The position numbers and the translations under genes were made by a program. The notes under the pieces are model-generated. The model was given only the letters and a program-made list of their open reading frames with translations, searched no databases and was not told where the DNA came from. Shown in pieces: positions 34,779 to 43,135 of a stretch of DNA of 64,000 nucleotides (the first letter of the stretch is position 1; each line of letters begins with the position of its first letter). The DNA is from Thermodesulfobacteriota bacterium (GTDB taxonomy: Bacteria > Desulfobacterota > QYQD01), in contig JAVHLC010000002.1 in the NCBI GenBank assembly GCA_031082315.1, positions 1 through 64,000 of the forward strand. The letters are read 5' to 3'.

Positions 34779-37700
34779 CTATGAAATTTCTGCATGGTAG
34801 CTCTGCAGAGACCGCACCTGGCCGTGACCCTTCCGGCGCTTGGCAATCCCTCTGGCTGCGGCCAGAGCTGCGGCCAGAGTAGTAATGTAGGGCACCTTGT
34901 ACTTTATGGCGGCCTTACGAATATAGGAGTCGTCGTGTTTGCTCAGCTTGCCGCTAGGGGTGTTGATCACTAGCTGGATCTCTTCGTTCTTAATGGTATC
35001 AACGATGTTGGGACGTCCTTCATGCATCTTATTGATAGGCTCGGATTGGATTCCCTTCGCGGCTAAAAAGGCCTGGGTTCCGGCGGTAGCCCTGATTCTG
35101 AACCCAAGCTTGCTAAACTGGCGGGCCACCTCCAGCACTGCCGGCCGATCGTTTTCCGAGACGGTAATCAAGACGGTTCCCTCGGAAGGCAGCAACTGCT
35201 GGGCGGCTTCCTGGGCCTTGTAAAAGGCGAGCCCAAAAGAGTCCGCCAGTCCCAATACCTCTCCGGTGGACCGCATTTCCGGACCAAGTAGCGGGTCAAC
35301 CTCAGGGAACATGTTAAACGGAAAGACTGCTTCCTTAACGCCGTAATGCGGAATCGACTGCCGCTTGAGATTCAAATCGGAAAGTTTTTTACCCAGAAGT
35401 ATCTGGGTGGCCAGGCGCACCATGGAAATGTTGCATACCTTTGAGACCAGGGGAACGGTCCGGGAGGCCCGCGGGTTCGCCTCAAGAACGTAAACGGTAT
35501 CATTGGCTATGGCATACTGGATATTCATCAGACCGACCACCCGAAGCTCCAGGGCTATTCTTCTTGTATATTCGTAGATGGTGTCGAGGTGTTTGGCTGG
35601 TATGCTGATAGGTGGAATCACGCAGGCGGAGTCGCCGGAGTGGATACCAGCCAGCTCGATGTGTTCCATAACCGCGGGGACAAAAGCGTTTGAGCCATCA
35701 GCGATGGCGTCTGCCTCGACCTCGATAGCATTTTCCAGAAACTTATCAATCAAAATGGGCCGCTCTGGTGAAATATCTACGGCCGCGGAAACATAATGGG
35801 TGAGCATCTCCTCGTCGTGGATCACCTGCATGGCGCGTCCGCCCAGGACATAGGATGGCCGCACCATCAGCGGATAGCCGATCTGTTTGGCCACGGCCAG
35901 GGCCTCTTCCGGGTTGCTGGCCATGCCGGATTCAGGCTCCGGTATGCCTATCTTGGTCATCATCTGGCGGAAGCGGTCCCGGTCCTCAGCCAGGTCAATG
36001 GCCTCCGGCGAGGTACCGATGATTTTAACGCCTGCCTGGGCCAGCTCATTGGCAATGTTGAGCGGAGTCTGGCCGCCGAACTGTACGATTACCCCTTCCG
36101 GTTTCTCCTTCTCATAGATACTCAGGACATCCTCTACCGTGAGCGGCTCAAAGTAAAGCTTGTCTGAGGTGTCGTAGTCCGTAGAGACGGTCTCGGGATT
36201 ACAGTTGACCATGATAGACTCATAGCCTTCGTCGCGCAGGGCAAGGGCGGCATGAACGCAGCAGTAATCAAATTCAATCCCCTGGCCGATCCGGTTGGGT
36301 CCCCCGCCCAGGACCATTATCTTACGCCTTTTGCTGGTCACGACCTTATCGGGGGCATTGTAGGTGGAAAAATAGTAAGCCGCATTTTCCACACCACTCA
36401 CGGGCAGGGAGTCCCAGGCCTCAACTATCCCGGCTTGGGTACGCTGCCGCCTGATCTCTGCCTCTGGAATACCGAGAATCTGCGACAGGTAGCGATCGGA
36501 AAATCCATCCTTTTTTGCCTGTCGCAAAAGTTCCTCCGGCAGGTCCTTTCCCTTATAGCGCAGGATTTGCTCTTCCATCTCTACCAGTTCTTTCATCTGC
36601 CGGATAAACCAGGGTTTTATATAGGTCTTGGCATAGAGATCCTCTACTGTAGCGCCCTTCCGCAGCGCCTCGTACATGATAAACTGGCGCTCACTGGACG
36701 GCTCGGCCAGGGTCTCCATGAGTTCCGGCAGAGAATGTTTATGAAAGTCCTTAGCAAAACCGAGTCCATAACGGCTGGTTTCCAGGGAACGGATGGCCTT
36801 CTGTAATGCTTCTTTGTAATTCTTTCCGATGCTCATGACTTCGCCCACGGCCCGCATCTGGGTGCCGAGTTTATCTTCGACGCCCTCAAACTTTTCGAAG
36901 GCCCAGCGTGCGAATTTCACAACCACGTAGTCGCCGGATGGGGTATATTTATCAAGCGTCCCCTCCCGCCAGTAAGGGATCTCATCCAGGCTAATACCGA
37001 CGGCCAGCATGGAAGAGATGAGGGCAATGGGGAAGCCGGTAGCCTTGGAGGCCAGGGCAGAAGACCGGGAAGTCCTGGGGTTAATCTCGATTACTACCAC
37101 CCGGCTGGTCTTGGGATCATGGGCAAACTGGATATTGGTCCCTCCGATCACCCGGATGGCCTCGACAATGTCATAGGAATATTTCTGCAGGCGCTTCTGC
37201 AGGGCAGGATCGATGGTGAGCATGGGGGCGACACAGAATGAGTCTCCGGTGTGGACGCCCATGGCATCCACGTTTTCGATAAAACAGACGGTGATCATCT
37301 GGTTCTTGGCATCGCGGACGACCTCAAGCTCCAGTTCCTCCCATCCCAGGACGGACTCTTCTACCAGCACCTGCCCCACGAGACTGGCTGATATACCGCG
37401 GCTGACTATAATGCGTAGTTCTTCTACATTATAGACCAGGCCGCCTCCCGTACCCCCTAAGGTGTAAGCAGGACGGATGACCACCGGGTAGCCGAGATCA
37501 TTAGCTATGGCCTCAGCCTCCTTCACAGTGAAGGCAGGTGCGCTTCTTGGCATTTCGATACCCAGCCTGTCCATGGTTTCCTTGAAGGCAATCCGGTCTT
37601 CGCCGCGTTTAATGGCCTCTACCTCTACACCGATTACTTTTACACCGTATTTCTCAAGTACGCCCGCATGCGCCAGTTCAGAGCAGAGGTTTAGACCAGT

Positions 37701-37979
37701 CTGGCCGCCCAGATTAGGCAGCAGGGCGTCAGGCCGTTCTTTCTCAATGATTTCTACCAGACTCTGGAGATTAAGCGGCTCAATATAGGTGAAGTCGGCC
37801 GTGCCCGGGTCGGTCATGATGGTAGCCGGGTTGGAATTAACCAGTACTATCTCATAACCAAATTTGCGCAACGCCTTGCAGGCCTGGGTGCCGGAATAAT
37901 CAAATTCACAGGCCTGACCGATGACAATAGGCCCGGAACCGATGATCATTACCTTTTTGATGTCCTCACGTCTTGGCAT
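34779..37979 (-). CDS. carB: Carbamoyl-phosphate synthase large subunit
   Basis: CarB makes carbamoyl phosphate from ammonia (from CarA), bicarbonate and two ATP for pyrimidine and arginine synthesis. The 1066 residues show the duplicated structure: two ATP-grasp halves (GSGPIVIGQACEFDYSGTQA at the start and GGGPNRIGQGIEFDYCCVHA near 560), an oligomerisation region between them and a C-terminal MGS-like allosteric domain (from about 935). AAAGGAGATACC precedes the ATG. carA is not adjacent; pyrK and pyrD of the same pathway are at 48.3-50 kb. Confidence 0.97.
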   Translation of the reverse strand: MPRREDIKKVMIIGSGPIVIGQACEFDYSGTQACKALRKFGYEIVLVNSNPATIMTDPGTADFTYIEPLNLQSLVEIIEKERPDALLPNLGGQTGLNLCSELAHAGVLEKYGVKVIGVEVEAIKRGEDRIAFKETMDRLGIEMPRSAPAFTVKEAEAIANDLGYPVVIRPAYTLGGTGGGLVYNVEELRIIVSRGISASLVGQVLVEESVLGWEELELEVVRDAKNQMITVCFIENVDAMGVHTGDSFCVAPMLTIDPALQKRLQKYSYDIVEAIRVIGGTNIQFAHDPKTSRVVVIEINPRTSRSSALASKATGFPIALISSMLAVGISLDEIPYWREGTLDKYTPSGDYVVVKFARWAFEKFEGVEDKLGTQMRAVGEVMSIGKNYKEALQKAIRSLETSRYGLGFAKDFHKHSLPELMETLAEPSSERQFIMYEALRKGATVEDLYAKTYIKPWFIRQMKELVEMEEQILRYKGKDLPEELLRQAKKDGFSDRYLSQILGIPEAEIRRQRTQAGIVEAWDSLPVSGVENAAYYFSTYNAPDKVVTSKRRKIMVLGGGPNRIGQGIEFDYCCVHAALALRDEGYESIMVNCNPETVSTDYDTSDKLYFEPLTVEDVLSIYEKEKPEGVIVQFGGQTPLNIANELAQAGVKIIGTSPEAIDLAEDRDRFRQMMTKIGIPEPESGMASNPEEALAVAKQIGYPLMVRPSYVLGGRAMQVIHDEEMLTHYVSAAVDISPERPILIDKFLENAIEVEADAIADGSNAFVPAVMEHIELAGIHSGDSACVIPPISIPAKHLDTIYEYTRRIALELRVVGLMNIQYAIANDTVYVLEANPRASRTVPLVSKVCNISMVRLATQILLGKKLSDLNLKRQSIPHYGVKEAVFPFNMFPEVDPLLGPEMRSTGEVLGLADSFGLAFYKAQEAAQQLLPSEGTVLITVSENDRPAVLEVARQFSKLGFRIRATAGTQAFLAAKGIQSEPINKMHEGRPNIVDTIKNEEIQLVINTPSGKLSKHDDSYIRKAAIKYKVPYITTLAAALAAARGIAKRRKGHGQVRSLQSYHAEIS

Positions 37980-38046
37980 GGTATCTCCTTTAAATCCATC
38001 GCGTATGCAAGAAACAACGGATTAGGCGTTGCTTCCGACTGCCGGG

Positions 38047-38075
38047 AATATAGGAAAGCCCCGGTCGTGTGTCAA
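38047..38075 (-). promoter_or_regulatory. Sigma-70 promoter for carB
   Basis: On the minus strand TTGACA (38075-38070) and TATATT (38052-38047) are spaced by 17 bases, about 65 bp ahead of the carB start. The match to consensus is very good. Confidence 0.75.
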
Positions 38076-38181
38076 GTTAAAAACATACACGCGTTTTTGC
38101 TTTTTCTGCTGCTAAAGCTCGGGGAAAAAAGTTCGACACTAACCTGCCCGTCTTAAGAGAGCTTTCCGGAAAACCTTCCAT

Positions 38182-38709
38182 TTAGGAGATAACCAGAGAA
38201 GTGGAATCTGTTTTTGGCAAAGACCCAGTATTGGCAATGCCGGAGTCCAGGAGTATGGCAAAATCCCCTACCTCCTGAGGGATTTCATGGGCTATTACGG
38301 CCAGGGATGTCCCAATTCCAAGAGGTATGGAAATCATAAAAGCGGTGGCAATGACGATGCCGTCCATGAAGTTGTGAAAGGCGTCTCCAATCAGGATTAA
38401 GTAACCAGCCGCGCTGTGGACATCGCATTGCGGATCATGACAATGCCGCCAGATAACTATTTTTTCGAGGAGGAAAAAAAATAAGAGACCTATTAGGGCA
38501 TATCTCAAGACAAGGGCCGGGCTGAGCATGGTCATGGCCTTGGGCAGCATACCCAGAAAGGCGGCACCTAGTAAGGTGCCTATGGCATAACTTAAAATGT
38601 AAGGAATTACCTTCTTGACCTTGCTACCGAGCAACATGAGAATGGACGCCCCGGCGATAGCGCCTATACTGCCCGCGAAACTGAATATGATGATGTAAGT
38701 CAAGATCAT
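38182..38709 (-). CDS. ZIP-family metal transporter, C-terminally truncated
   Basis: From the ATG at 38709 the protein has about 175 residues. It carries the N-terminal helices of a ZIP divalent-metal importer and the metal-site motif (LIGDAFHNFMDGIVIATAFM, then AVIAHEIPQEVGDFAILLDS). ZIP proteins normally continue with three more membrane helices after this motif; here the match stops at DSG and a short unrelated tail (IANTGSLPKTDSTSLVIS) leads to a stop. It is therefore probably a broken gene. A longer frame starting at 38826 overlaps the PTS gene out of frame and is not needed. It follows the PTS gene closely on the same strand. Confidence 0.75.
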   Translation of the reverse strand: MILTYIIIFSFAGSIGAIAGASILMLLGSKVKKVIPYILSYAIGTLLGAAFLGMLPKAMTMLSPALVLRYALIGLLFFFLLEKIVIWRHCHDPQCDVHSAAGYLILIGDAFHNFMDGIVIATAFMISIPLGIGTSLAVIAHEIPQEVGDFAILLDSGIANTGSLPKTDSTSLVIS

Positions 38710-38711
38710 TG

Positions 38712-38765
38712 TTAGAGCGTCCTGCGCATAAGAATCTCGGCTGGCCTGTATGGACGTATCTTCAT
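38712..38765 (-). CDS. 17-codon ORF between PTS EIIA and ZIP genes
   Basis: The best ribosome site in the area (AGGAGG) leads into an ATG at 38765 that overlaps the EIIA stop (ATGA). The frame gives MKIRPYRPAEILMRRTL and stops at 38712, three bases before the ZIP ATG. It may be a remnant of a deleted gene or a coupling peptide. I do not recognise it. Confidence 0.3.
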   Translation of the reverse strand: MKIRPYRPAEILMRRTL

Positions 38766-39163
38766 AACCTCCTGTTGATCGGCTGGATTGTCTTCCGCGC
38801 CAGGCCGGCCAGAATTTCCACCGCATCTTCTAAGGTCAGGTCTTTAATTTTAGGCAACTTGAGCAGCATAGGGAGGTTGACGCCGGTTACGATGCCTATC
38901 CTGCCTTCATCCAGGAGTGAACGCGCCAGATTAGTAGGGGTTCCCCCCAGTATGTCGGTCAGGATGAGCACCCCTCCTCCACAGTCAAGCCTGGCTATCT
39001 GGTCTCTCAAGGCCACCCTGAGCGCAGAACTGTTACCCGCTGAAAATGGTACAGAAAAAGCCGCCATCACGGGCAGCTTATGGCCCATAATATGAGTAGC
39101 CACGCGGATCATTTCCTCGCCTAAATGCCCATGCGTGGCCACTATGACACTGAACCCATCCAT
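38762..39163 (-). CDS. PTS EIIA component, mannose/sorbose family
   Basis: This 133-residue phosphocarrier has the mannose-class EIIA fold: SVIVATHGHLGEEMIRVATH with the phosphorylated His at position 11, the LILTDILGGTPTNLA motif and the MLLKL segment. In deltaproteobacteria such proteins often serve in regulation when complete sugar permeases are missing. No EIIB or EIIC gene follows; the next genes are a 17-codon ORF and a truncated ZIP gene, so the original operon may have been cut. Confidence 0.88.
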   Translation of the reverse strand: MDGFSVIVATHGHLGEEMIRVATHIMGHKLPVMAAFSVPFSAGNSSALRVALRDQIARLDCGGGVLILTDILGGTPTNLARSLLDEGRIGIVTGVNLPMLLKLPKIKDLTLEDAVEILAGLARKTIQPINRRL

Positions 39164-39214
39164 ATCGATCTTAACCCGGGATAGAATCGACCTTGAAAAT
39201 GCTAACCTTCATGG

Positions 39215-40228
39215 CTACAGACTTTCAAAGATTTCTCTTATGGTATCCAGGACTATCATGTTATTTTCAGAGGTGGAGGTTGCAAACCTTAAAAAATTAT
39301 TCCCCAGCCCTTCCTGATGAAGGGGCCTTATGTGGATGTTTTTTTCTCTTAAAACCTTAGCAAATTCATCTGCGCTCATATGGGGGATCTTACCCAGAAA
39401 GAAGTAGGTCTCTGTAGGGTACGTCGTAATGCCTACATTCTGTAATGATTTTGCAAAATCTTTGGTCAGGTCTTTTAGCACTACAACTCTGGCATTAATT
39501 TTATCCAAATGTTCAAGGGATGCCATTGCCGCAGCCTCGGCAGTCCTTGCCAGCGGATAGGCATCATTATAATTATTCAGATAGCGTATCAATTCGTTAT
39601 CTGCGATGGCATAGCCTACTCTAAAACCCGCCAAACTAAATGCCTTTGAGAACGTACGAGTTACAATAACATTTTTGTATTCAAGGATCAGATCTGCCGC
39701 TGTATTGCTTCCGAACTCAATGAATGCCTCATCGATTAAGAACATGGTATCAGGATGTCTTTCGATAAGCGAAAGATTCTCCTTTATATTAAAGACGGTG
39801 CCGGTAGGATTATTCGGGTTGACGATTACTGCCACAGTTGTATCTTTCGGTATTTCAAGGCCTTTCATATTAAAAAGGAAATCTTCCTTTTCAGCCAAAA
39901 AAGTACAAGTCTTTTTCTCTGCAATTTCCTCGAAAAGATAATAGGTGGGAGAGATTAAATGCGCCCTCCGGCCATAAAGTAAAAACAATTGGCGGAGTAT
40001 AAGTTCAGAGCCTGCATTTATGTGGATATTTTCCACAGGAACCTTAACATAGTCTGATATTCTCTCTTTCAGCTTCCATGAATAGGGTTCTGTATAGTGA
40101 TTGCCCAGACGGATCTCTTTCCTGGCCGCCTCTATGGCTTCATCTATGGGGGGAAGAGGGTTTTCGCAGAGGGCCAAATTTATACCCTCAAGAGGAAACC
40201 CTCCTTTTTCTAGCCTGCTTTTCTTCAT
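39215..40228 (-). CDS. HisC-like class I/II aminotransferase
   Basis: This 337-residue PLP enzyme of the histidinol-phosphate/threonine-phosphate aminotransferase group has GSELILRQLFLLYGR, the NPNNPTGTVF motif, IDEAFIEFG, and PLP lysine in TRTFSKAFSLAGFRVGYA. HisC and CobD/CobC-type enzymes share this plan, and the substrate cannot be fixed from sequence. The gene is not in a his or cob cluster. Its ATG overlaps the stop of a 25-codon frame, so it is translationally coupled to that fragment. A radical SAM gene is divergent upstream. Confidence 0.85.
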   Translation of the reverse strand: MKKSRLEKGGFPLEGINLALCENPLPPIDEAIEAARKEIRLGNHYTEPYSWKLKERISDYVKVPVENIHINAGSELILRQLFLLYGRRAHLISPTYYLFEEIAEKKTCTFLAEKEDFLFNMKGLEIPKDTTVAVIVNPNNPTGTVFNIKENLSLIERHPDTMFLIDEAFIEFGSNTAADLILEYKNVIVTRTFSKAFSLAGFRVGYAIADNELIRYLNNYNDAYPLARTAEAAAMASLEHLDKINARVVVLKDLTKDFAKSLQNVGITTYPTETYFFLGKIPHMSADEFAKVLREKNIHIRPLHQEGLGNNFLRFATSTSENNMIVLDTIREIFESL

Positions 40229-40302
40229 AAGATCTCACCCGCAAAGTCAGCCTTAATGCCTTCTTCCAGGGCTTCGTTATCATAGACAATAGTAATCTTC
40301 AT
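40225..40302 (-). pseudogene. N-terminal fragment of an MBL-fold gene
   Basis: The frame from the ATG at 40302 reads MKITIVYDNEALEEGIKADF and then AGEIL before a TGA that overlaps the aminotransferase ATG (ATGA). It matches the start of the intact MBL-fold gene at 42579 (MKIIIVYDNEALREGLKADW) in 16 of 20 residues. The rest of that gene is gone, so this is a broken paralogue whose start now leads into the aminotransferase. Confidence 0.65.
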
Positions 40303-40400
40303 ATCGGAGCCTGTTCAAAATTTTTTCTTAGTTTTTCTTCACCATACAGACTCCCAAACAAACCTGGACATAAATTTGTTATAATCCCAAGGTCCGTTAA

Positions 40401-40685
40401 TCAATACATACTGCCGGACTTATTTAGTATGGTGCGCTTTAGTGTCTTCCAGGCCTGCATACATAAGGCAAAGAATCCACCTACCAAACCGGCGCTACCG
40501 GCTCCAACCGGGCAACCAACCCGCCCGCAAAAGGGACATACAGCGAACATCGCATACAATCCTGAAAAGGCAAGTCCCCAACGGAGAAAGCGAAATAATG
40601 GACCAAGAAGCGTGTGCATTCTGGCAGCATTGGCCTTGGTTATCCTTCGCAATAATTTTGTGTCTTTACTTGTAAGCCTTAGCAT
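40401..40685 (-). CDS. Small membrane protein with CPFC-GCP motif
   Basis: This 94-residue frame has a basic N-terminus, one or two hydrophobic helices (WGLAFSGLYAMFAVCPFCG, GAGSAGLVGGFFALCMQAW) and four to five Cys in CPFCGRVGCPVGAG, which could bind a metal or Fe-S cofactor at the membrane. It is divergent from the radical SAM gene, whose product could act with it; this is inference. The start is weakly supported (AGGAC). I do not recognise the family with certainty. Confidence 0.5.
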   Translation of the reverse strand: MLRLTSKDTKLLRRITKANAARMHTLLGPLFRFLRWGLAFSGLYAMFAVCPFCGRVGCPVGAGSAGLVGGFFALCMQAWKTLKRTILNKSGSMY

Positions 40686-40780
40686 AATGATCTGGTCCTG
40701 GGTTTCGCGGCATTTTCAAAAGACTAAAGTGAAACCAACATTGTGTTTTTATCCTATAAGGGTTAAAAGAGAATGTAGCT

Positions 40781-41929
40781 GTGAAGACTATTGTGTCCGG
40801 TCTTATGAGAAGCTATCTTGCAAAATTTAAAACCCGAAAAAGGCCCTTTCTGTCTTTTCAGATAGAGCCCACCTCCAGGTGTCAGCTTAAATGTGTAATG
40901 TGCCCGAAAACTACTTTCCAGGATGAATGGGTAGCGGGCGATATGCCTCTTCCTGTCTTTGAAAAGATAAGCAGATACTTTCACCTGGTCAGGGATGTTC
41001 ACCTCCAGGGGTGGGGAGAACCACTGCTCTACCCCGAATTACTTGCCATGGTTCGTATGGCCAGGGCCAAGGGTTGCCAGGTGAGTTTGACCACAAATGG
41101 GGTCCTTCTAACCCCTGACAGATCAGAAACACTAATCAAGGAAGGTCTTGACATAATTGCCATTTCTTTGGCCGGGGCATCGAAAGACGCTCACGAGGCG
41201 ATACGGTGCGGCTCACATTTTGATACCCTGCTTACTAACGTAAAAACCCTCGCCCAGCTTAAGGCAAAACTAAAATCAAAGACCCCCAAGGTGGTATTCT
41301 CCTACCTGATGACCAAGACAAATATCGAAGAACTGGCAGATGCCGTGCGTCTGGCGCGAGAAATAGGCGTAAACGAACTGGTAGCCAACAACCTTGACTA
41401 TTGCCCAACTGAAGTCCAGGACGATCTAAGAGTCTTTTCCTGCCACGGGACTGATAGCAGATTGCAAAGAATCTTGGAAGAAGCAGAAAAAGAAGCGCGG
41501 GGAATAAAGCTACCCTTTCGCTGTTACCCACTCGAGATGGAAGAGGTCATCATGTGTGAACTCAATCCCTTGCACATCGTGTTTTTTTCTCATGATGGCA
41601 GTGTCTCGCCTTGCGTGTATCTCAACCTGCCCAAGTCGGAATCAATACCCAGAATCTTCTGCGGCTCATATCACGAAATACCGAGGATATGCTTTGGTAA
41701 TGTGGCCAAGAAAGACTTTATAGAAATATGGAACAGCCCCGAATATACGGAATTCAGAAAAGTTTATCAAAACAGGCTCGATGTATTCGAAAAGACTTAT
41801 GGCCATATAGGCCCTTTTACAACAGACCGGCATGAACTGGAGGAGGCTGAAAAGATACTGAAAAACGGTCTGTCCCGAAATCCTCTGCCGGGAGGATGCC
41901 GTACCTGTTATAAGGCGTATGGCATCTGA
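40781..41929 (+). CDS. Radical SAM/SPASM-domain protein
   Basis: This 382-residue radical SAM enzyme has the [4Fe-4S] motif CQLKCVMC (CX3CX2C) after QIEPTSR, a GWGEPLLYPEL segment, and a SPASM-type C-terminal region (DGSVSPCVYLNLP, GNVAKKDFIEIWNS, with Cys also near the end in GGCRTCYKAYG). Such enzymes modify peptides, tungsten/molybdenum cofactors or anaerobic sulfatases; the substrate here is unknown. GTG start at 40781. No small peptide substrate gene is obvious, though the Cys-rich 94-residue membrane protein is divergent. It ends 9 bp before the convergent MBL gene. Confidence 0.9.
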   Translation: MKTIVSGLMRSYLAKFKTRKRPFLSFQIEPTSRCQLKCVMCPKTTFQDEWVAGDMPLPVFEKISRYFHLVRDVHLQGWGEPLLYPELLAMVRMARAKGCQVSLTTNGVLLTPDRSETLIKEGLDIIAISLAGASKDAHEAIRCGSHFDTLLTNVKTLAQLKAKLKSKTPKVVFSYLMTKTNIEELADAVRLAREIGVNELVANNLDYCPTEVQDDLRVFSCHGTDSRLQRILEEAEKEARGIKLPFRCYPLEMEEVIMCELNPLHIVFFSHDGSVSPCVYLNLPKSESIPRIFCGSYHEIPRICFGNVAKKDFIEIWNSPEYTEFRKVYQNRLDVFEKTYGHIGPFTTDRHELEEAEKILKNGLSRNPLPGGCRTCYKAYGI

Positions 41930-41937
41930 GCATCAAT

Positions 41938-42579
41938 TTAAATTTCCAATACCTTGCCCGCCCCACAGTCAAGACATTTCTCAGGATAGAGACGCCTTAT
42001 TTCCGACTTAAACTGGGTACAGTGACAAGGACAGACCAGTTTTAGATCCCTAAGGAGATCGAGTTCTCTGAACCCATGCAGACCTCCGATGAGGGCATCG
42101 ACCTTTCCGAAGCTTGATGCGGCCTGAAGGATGGCTCTCACCCCGGGGTGGGAGCAACCGGTAACCACGACCAGACCCTCTCTGGCCCTGACCACAAGAG
42201 ATTGCTCTATGCCTTCGAGCTCACCAGTGGAAAATACGTTTTCATGGATTTGAACAGGGCCGGTAATGCTGATCACCTTACCCGCACCAGGAGGCTTAGG
42301 ACAGGAATTGGGAATGTAAACCTTGACTTCTTTATTGAGCTTAAGCAAATCCAAAAGTCCCCCGATATGGTCCCAGTGGGCGTGGGAAATGAAGACCTCG
42401 GGAATTGCGCAAGGGTCGATGTTGAGCCTTTCCAGATTATGGAGAAGAATCGAGCCGCTCGCCCCGGTGTCGAAGAGAATCCGCTGGCCATTTTCTGGTT
42501 CTATGAGGCAGGAGAAGCCCCAGTCAGCTTTGAGGCCTTCCCGCAAGGCTTCGTTATCATAAACAATGATGATCTTCAT
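41938..42579 (-). CDS. MBL-fold metallo-hydrolase
   Basis: This protein of about 213 residues has the metallo-beta-lactamase fold: FDTGASGSILLHNLERL, the zinc motif SHAHWDHIGG, the later His in VTGCSHPGVRAIL, and GGLHGF. It belongs to the group annotated near 7,8-dihydropterin-6-methyl-(ribofuranosyl)-aminobenzene-phosphate synthases, often next to metal-cofactor genes. The C-terminus adds CPCHCT and CLDCGAGKV, which look like a metal knuckle. I chose the ATG at 42579; the longer frame to 42699 reads through a REP-type repeat. A paralogous fragment lies at 40225-40302. Confidence 0.88.
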   Translation of the reverse strand: MKIIIVYDNEALREGLKADWGFSCLIEPENGQRILFDTGASGSILLHNLERLNIDPCAIPEVFISHAHWDHIGGLLDLLKLNKEVKVYIPNSCPKPPGAGKVISITGPVQIHENVFSTGELEGIEQSLVVRAREGLVVVTGCSHPGVRAILQAASSFGKVDALIGGLHGFRELDLLRDLKLVCPCHCTQFKSEIRRLYPEKCLDCGAGKVLEI

Positions 42580-42609
42580 ACTATTACTCCAGCAATTAAA
42601 TACCCAAAT

Positions 42610-42700
42610 ACTGTCATTCCCGCGAAAGCGGGAATCCAGCAAGGAACTGGATGCCGGATCAAGCCTGTCCTCAACTTGATTGGGGATCCGGCATGACATT
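42610..42700. repeat. REP-type repeat (TTCCCGCGAAAGCGGGAA)
   Basis: CATTCCCGCGAAAGCGGGAA is a perfect short palindrome, followed by GATGCCGGATCAAGCC and GGGGATCCGGCATGAC. This is the well-known dispersed repeat that, when translated, gives the DSRFRGNDS peptide. It falls just upstream of the MBL gene and creates a false N-terminal extension. Confidence 0.8.
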
Positions 42701-42740
42701 TTTTATGTATTTGCCTGCCGGAGTAATAAAGCGGCCCGAT

Positions 42741-43100
42741 TTAATAATTGTGGGTGCCGACTACCACCTTTTTATTCATCTTCTTTTCGATCATCTCCTT
42801 TAGACGGTCGATATTTATAGGGCAGGCAGCAGTGGTCGTGGCTTTTACTATACAAGTCCCTAAGTGTACGGTATCAAAGTCACGCCCATATTGTTTGGCC
42901 ACATCACTGATGAGGGCTAACTTGGGCATAGCCAGTCCCGGACAGTCTCCGCAATCACCCATGGCCACTATATCCAATTCTTCGTCCTTGTAGCGCGCGA
43001 ATTCTCCTTCTCTGGCCTGCATGGCCTTGAAACACTTAATACACGATACGCAGGTGATGTCTTTGATTTTCTTACAAGAAAGAATCGCTATTTTTGCCAT
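42741..43100 (-). CDS. CGGC domain-containing protein
   Basis: This 119-residue Cys-rich protein has the pattern of the CGGC family: AILSCKKIKDITCVSCIKCF at the start, GEFARYKDEELDIVAMGDCG followed by DCPG, and HLGTCIVKAT. The six or more Cys suggest a bound metal or Fe-S centre, but no function is established. GGAGGGAG lies before the ATG. It lies in one minus-strand run with CDF, NifX-like and MinD genes, consistent with metal or redox handling. Confidence 0.88.
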   Translation of the reverse strand: MAKIAILSCKKIKDITCVSCIKCFKAMQAREGEFARYKDEELDIVAMGDCGDCPGLAMPKLALISDVAKQYGRDFDTVHLGTCIVKATTTAACPINIDRLKEMIEKKMNKKVVVGTHNY

Positions 43101-43135
43101 TTTTTCTCCCTCCTCTTTTAAAGTTACTCATCTGT

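Noticed and set aside
38710-38826. N-terminal extension of the ZIP frame
   Set aside because: It overlaps the end of the EIIA gene out of frame and matches no transporter N-terminus; the helices start at 38709.
42580-42699. N-terminal extension of the MBL gene
   Set aside because: It translates a REP-type repeat (DSRFRGNDS peptide); the ATG at 42579 starts the conserved domain, as the paralogous fragment at 40302 confirms.
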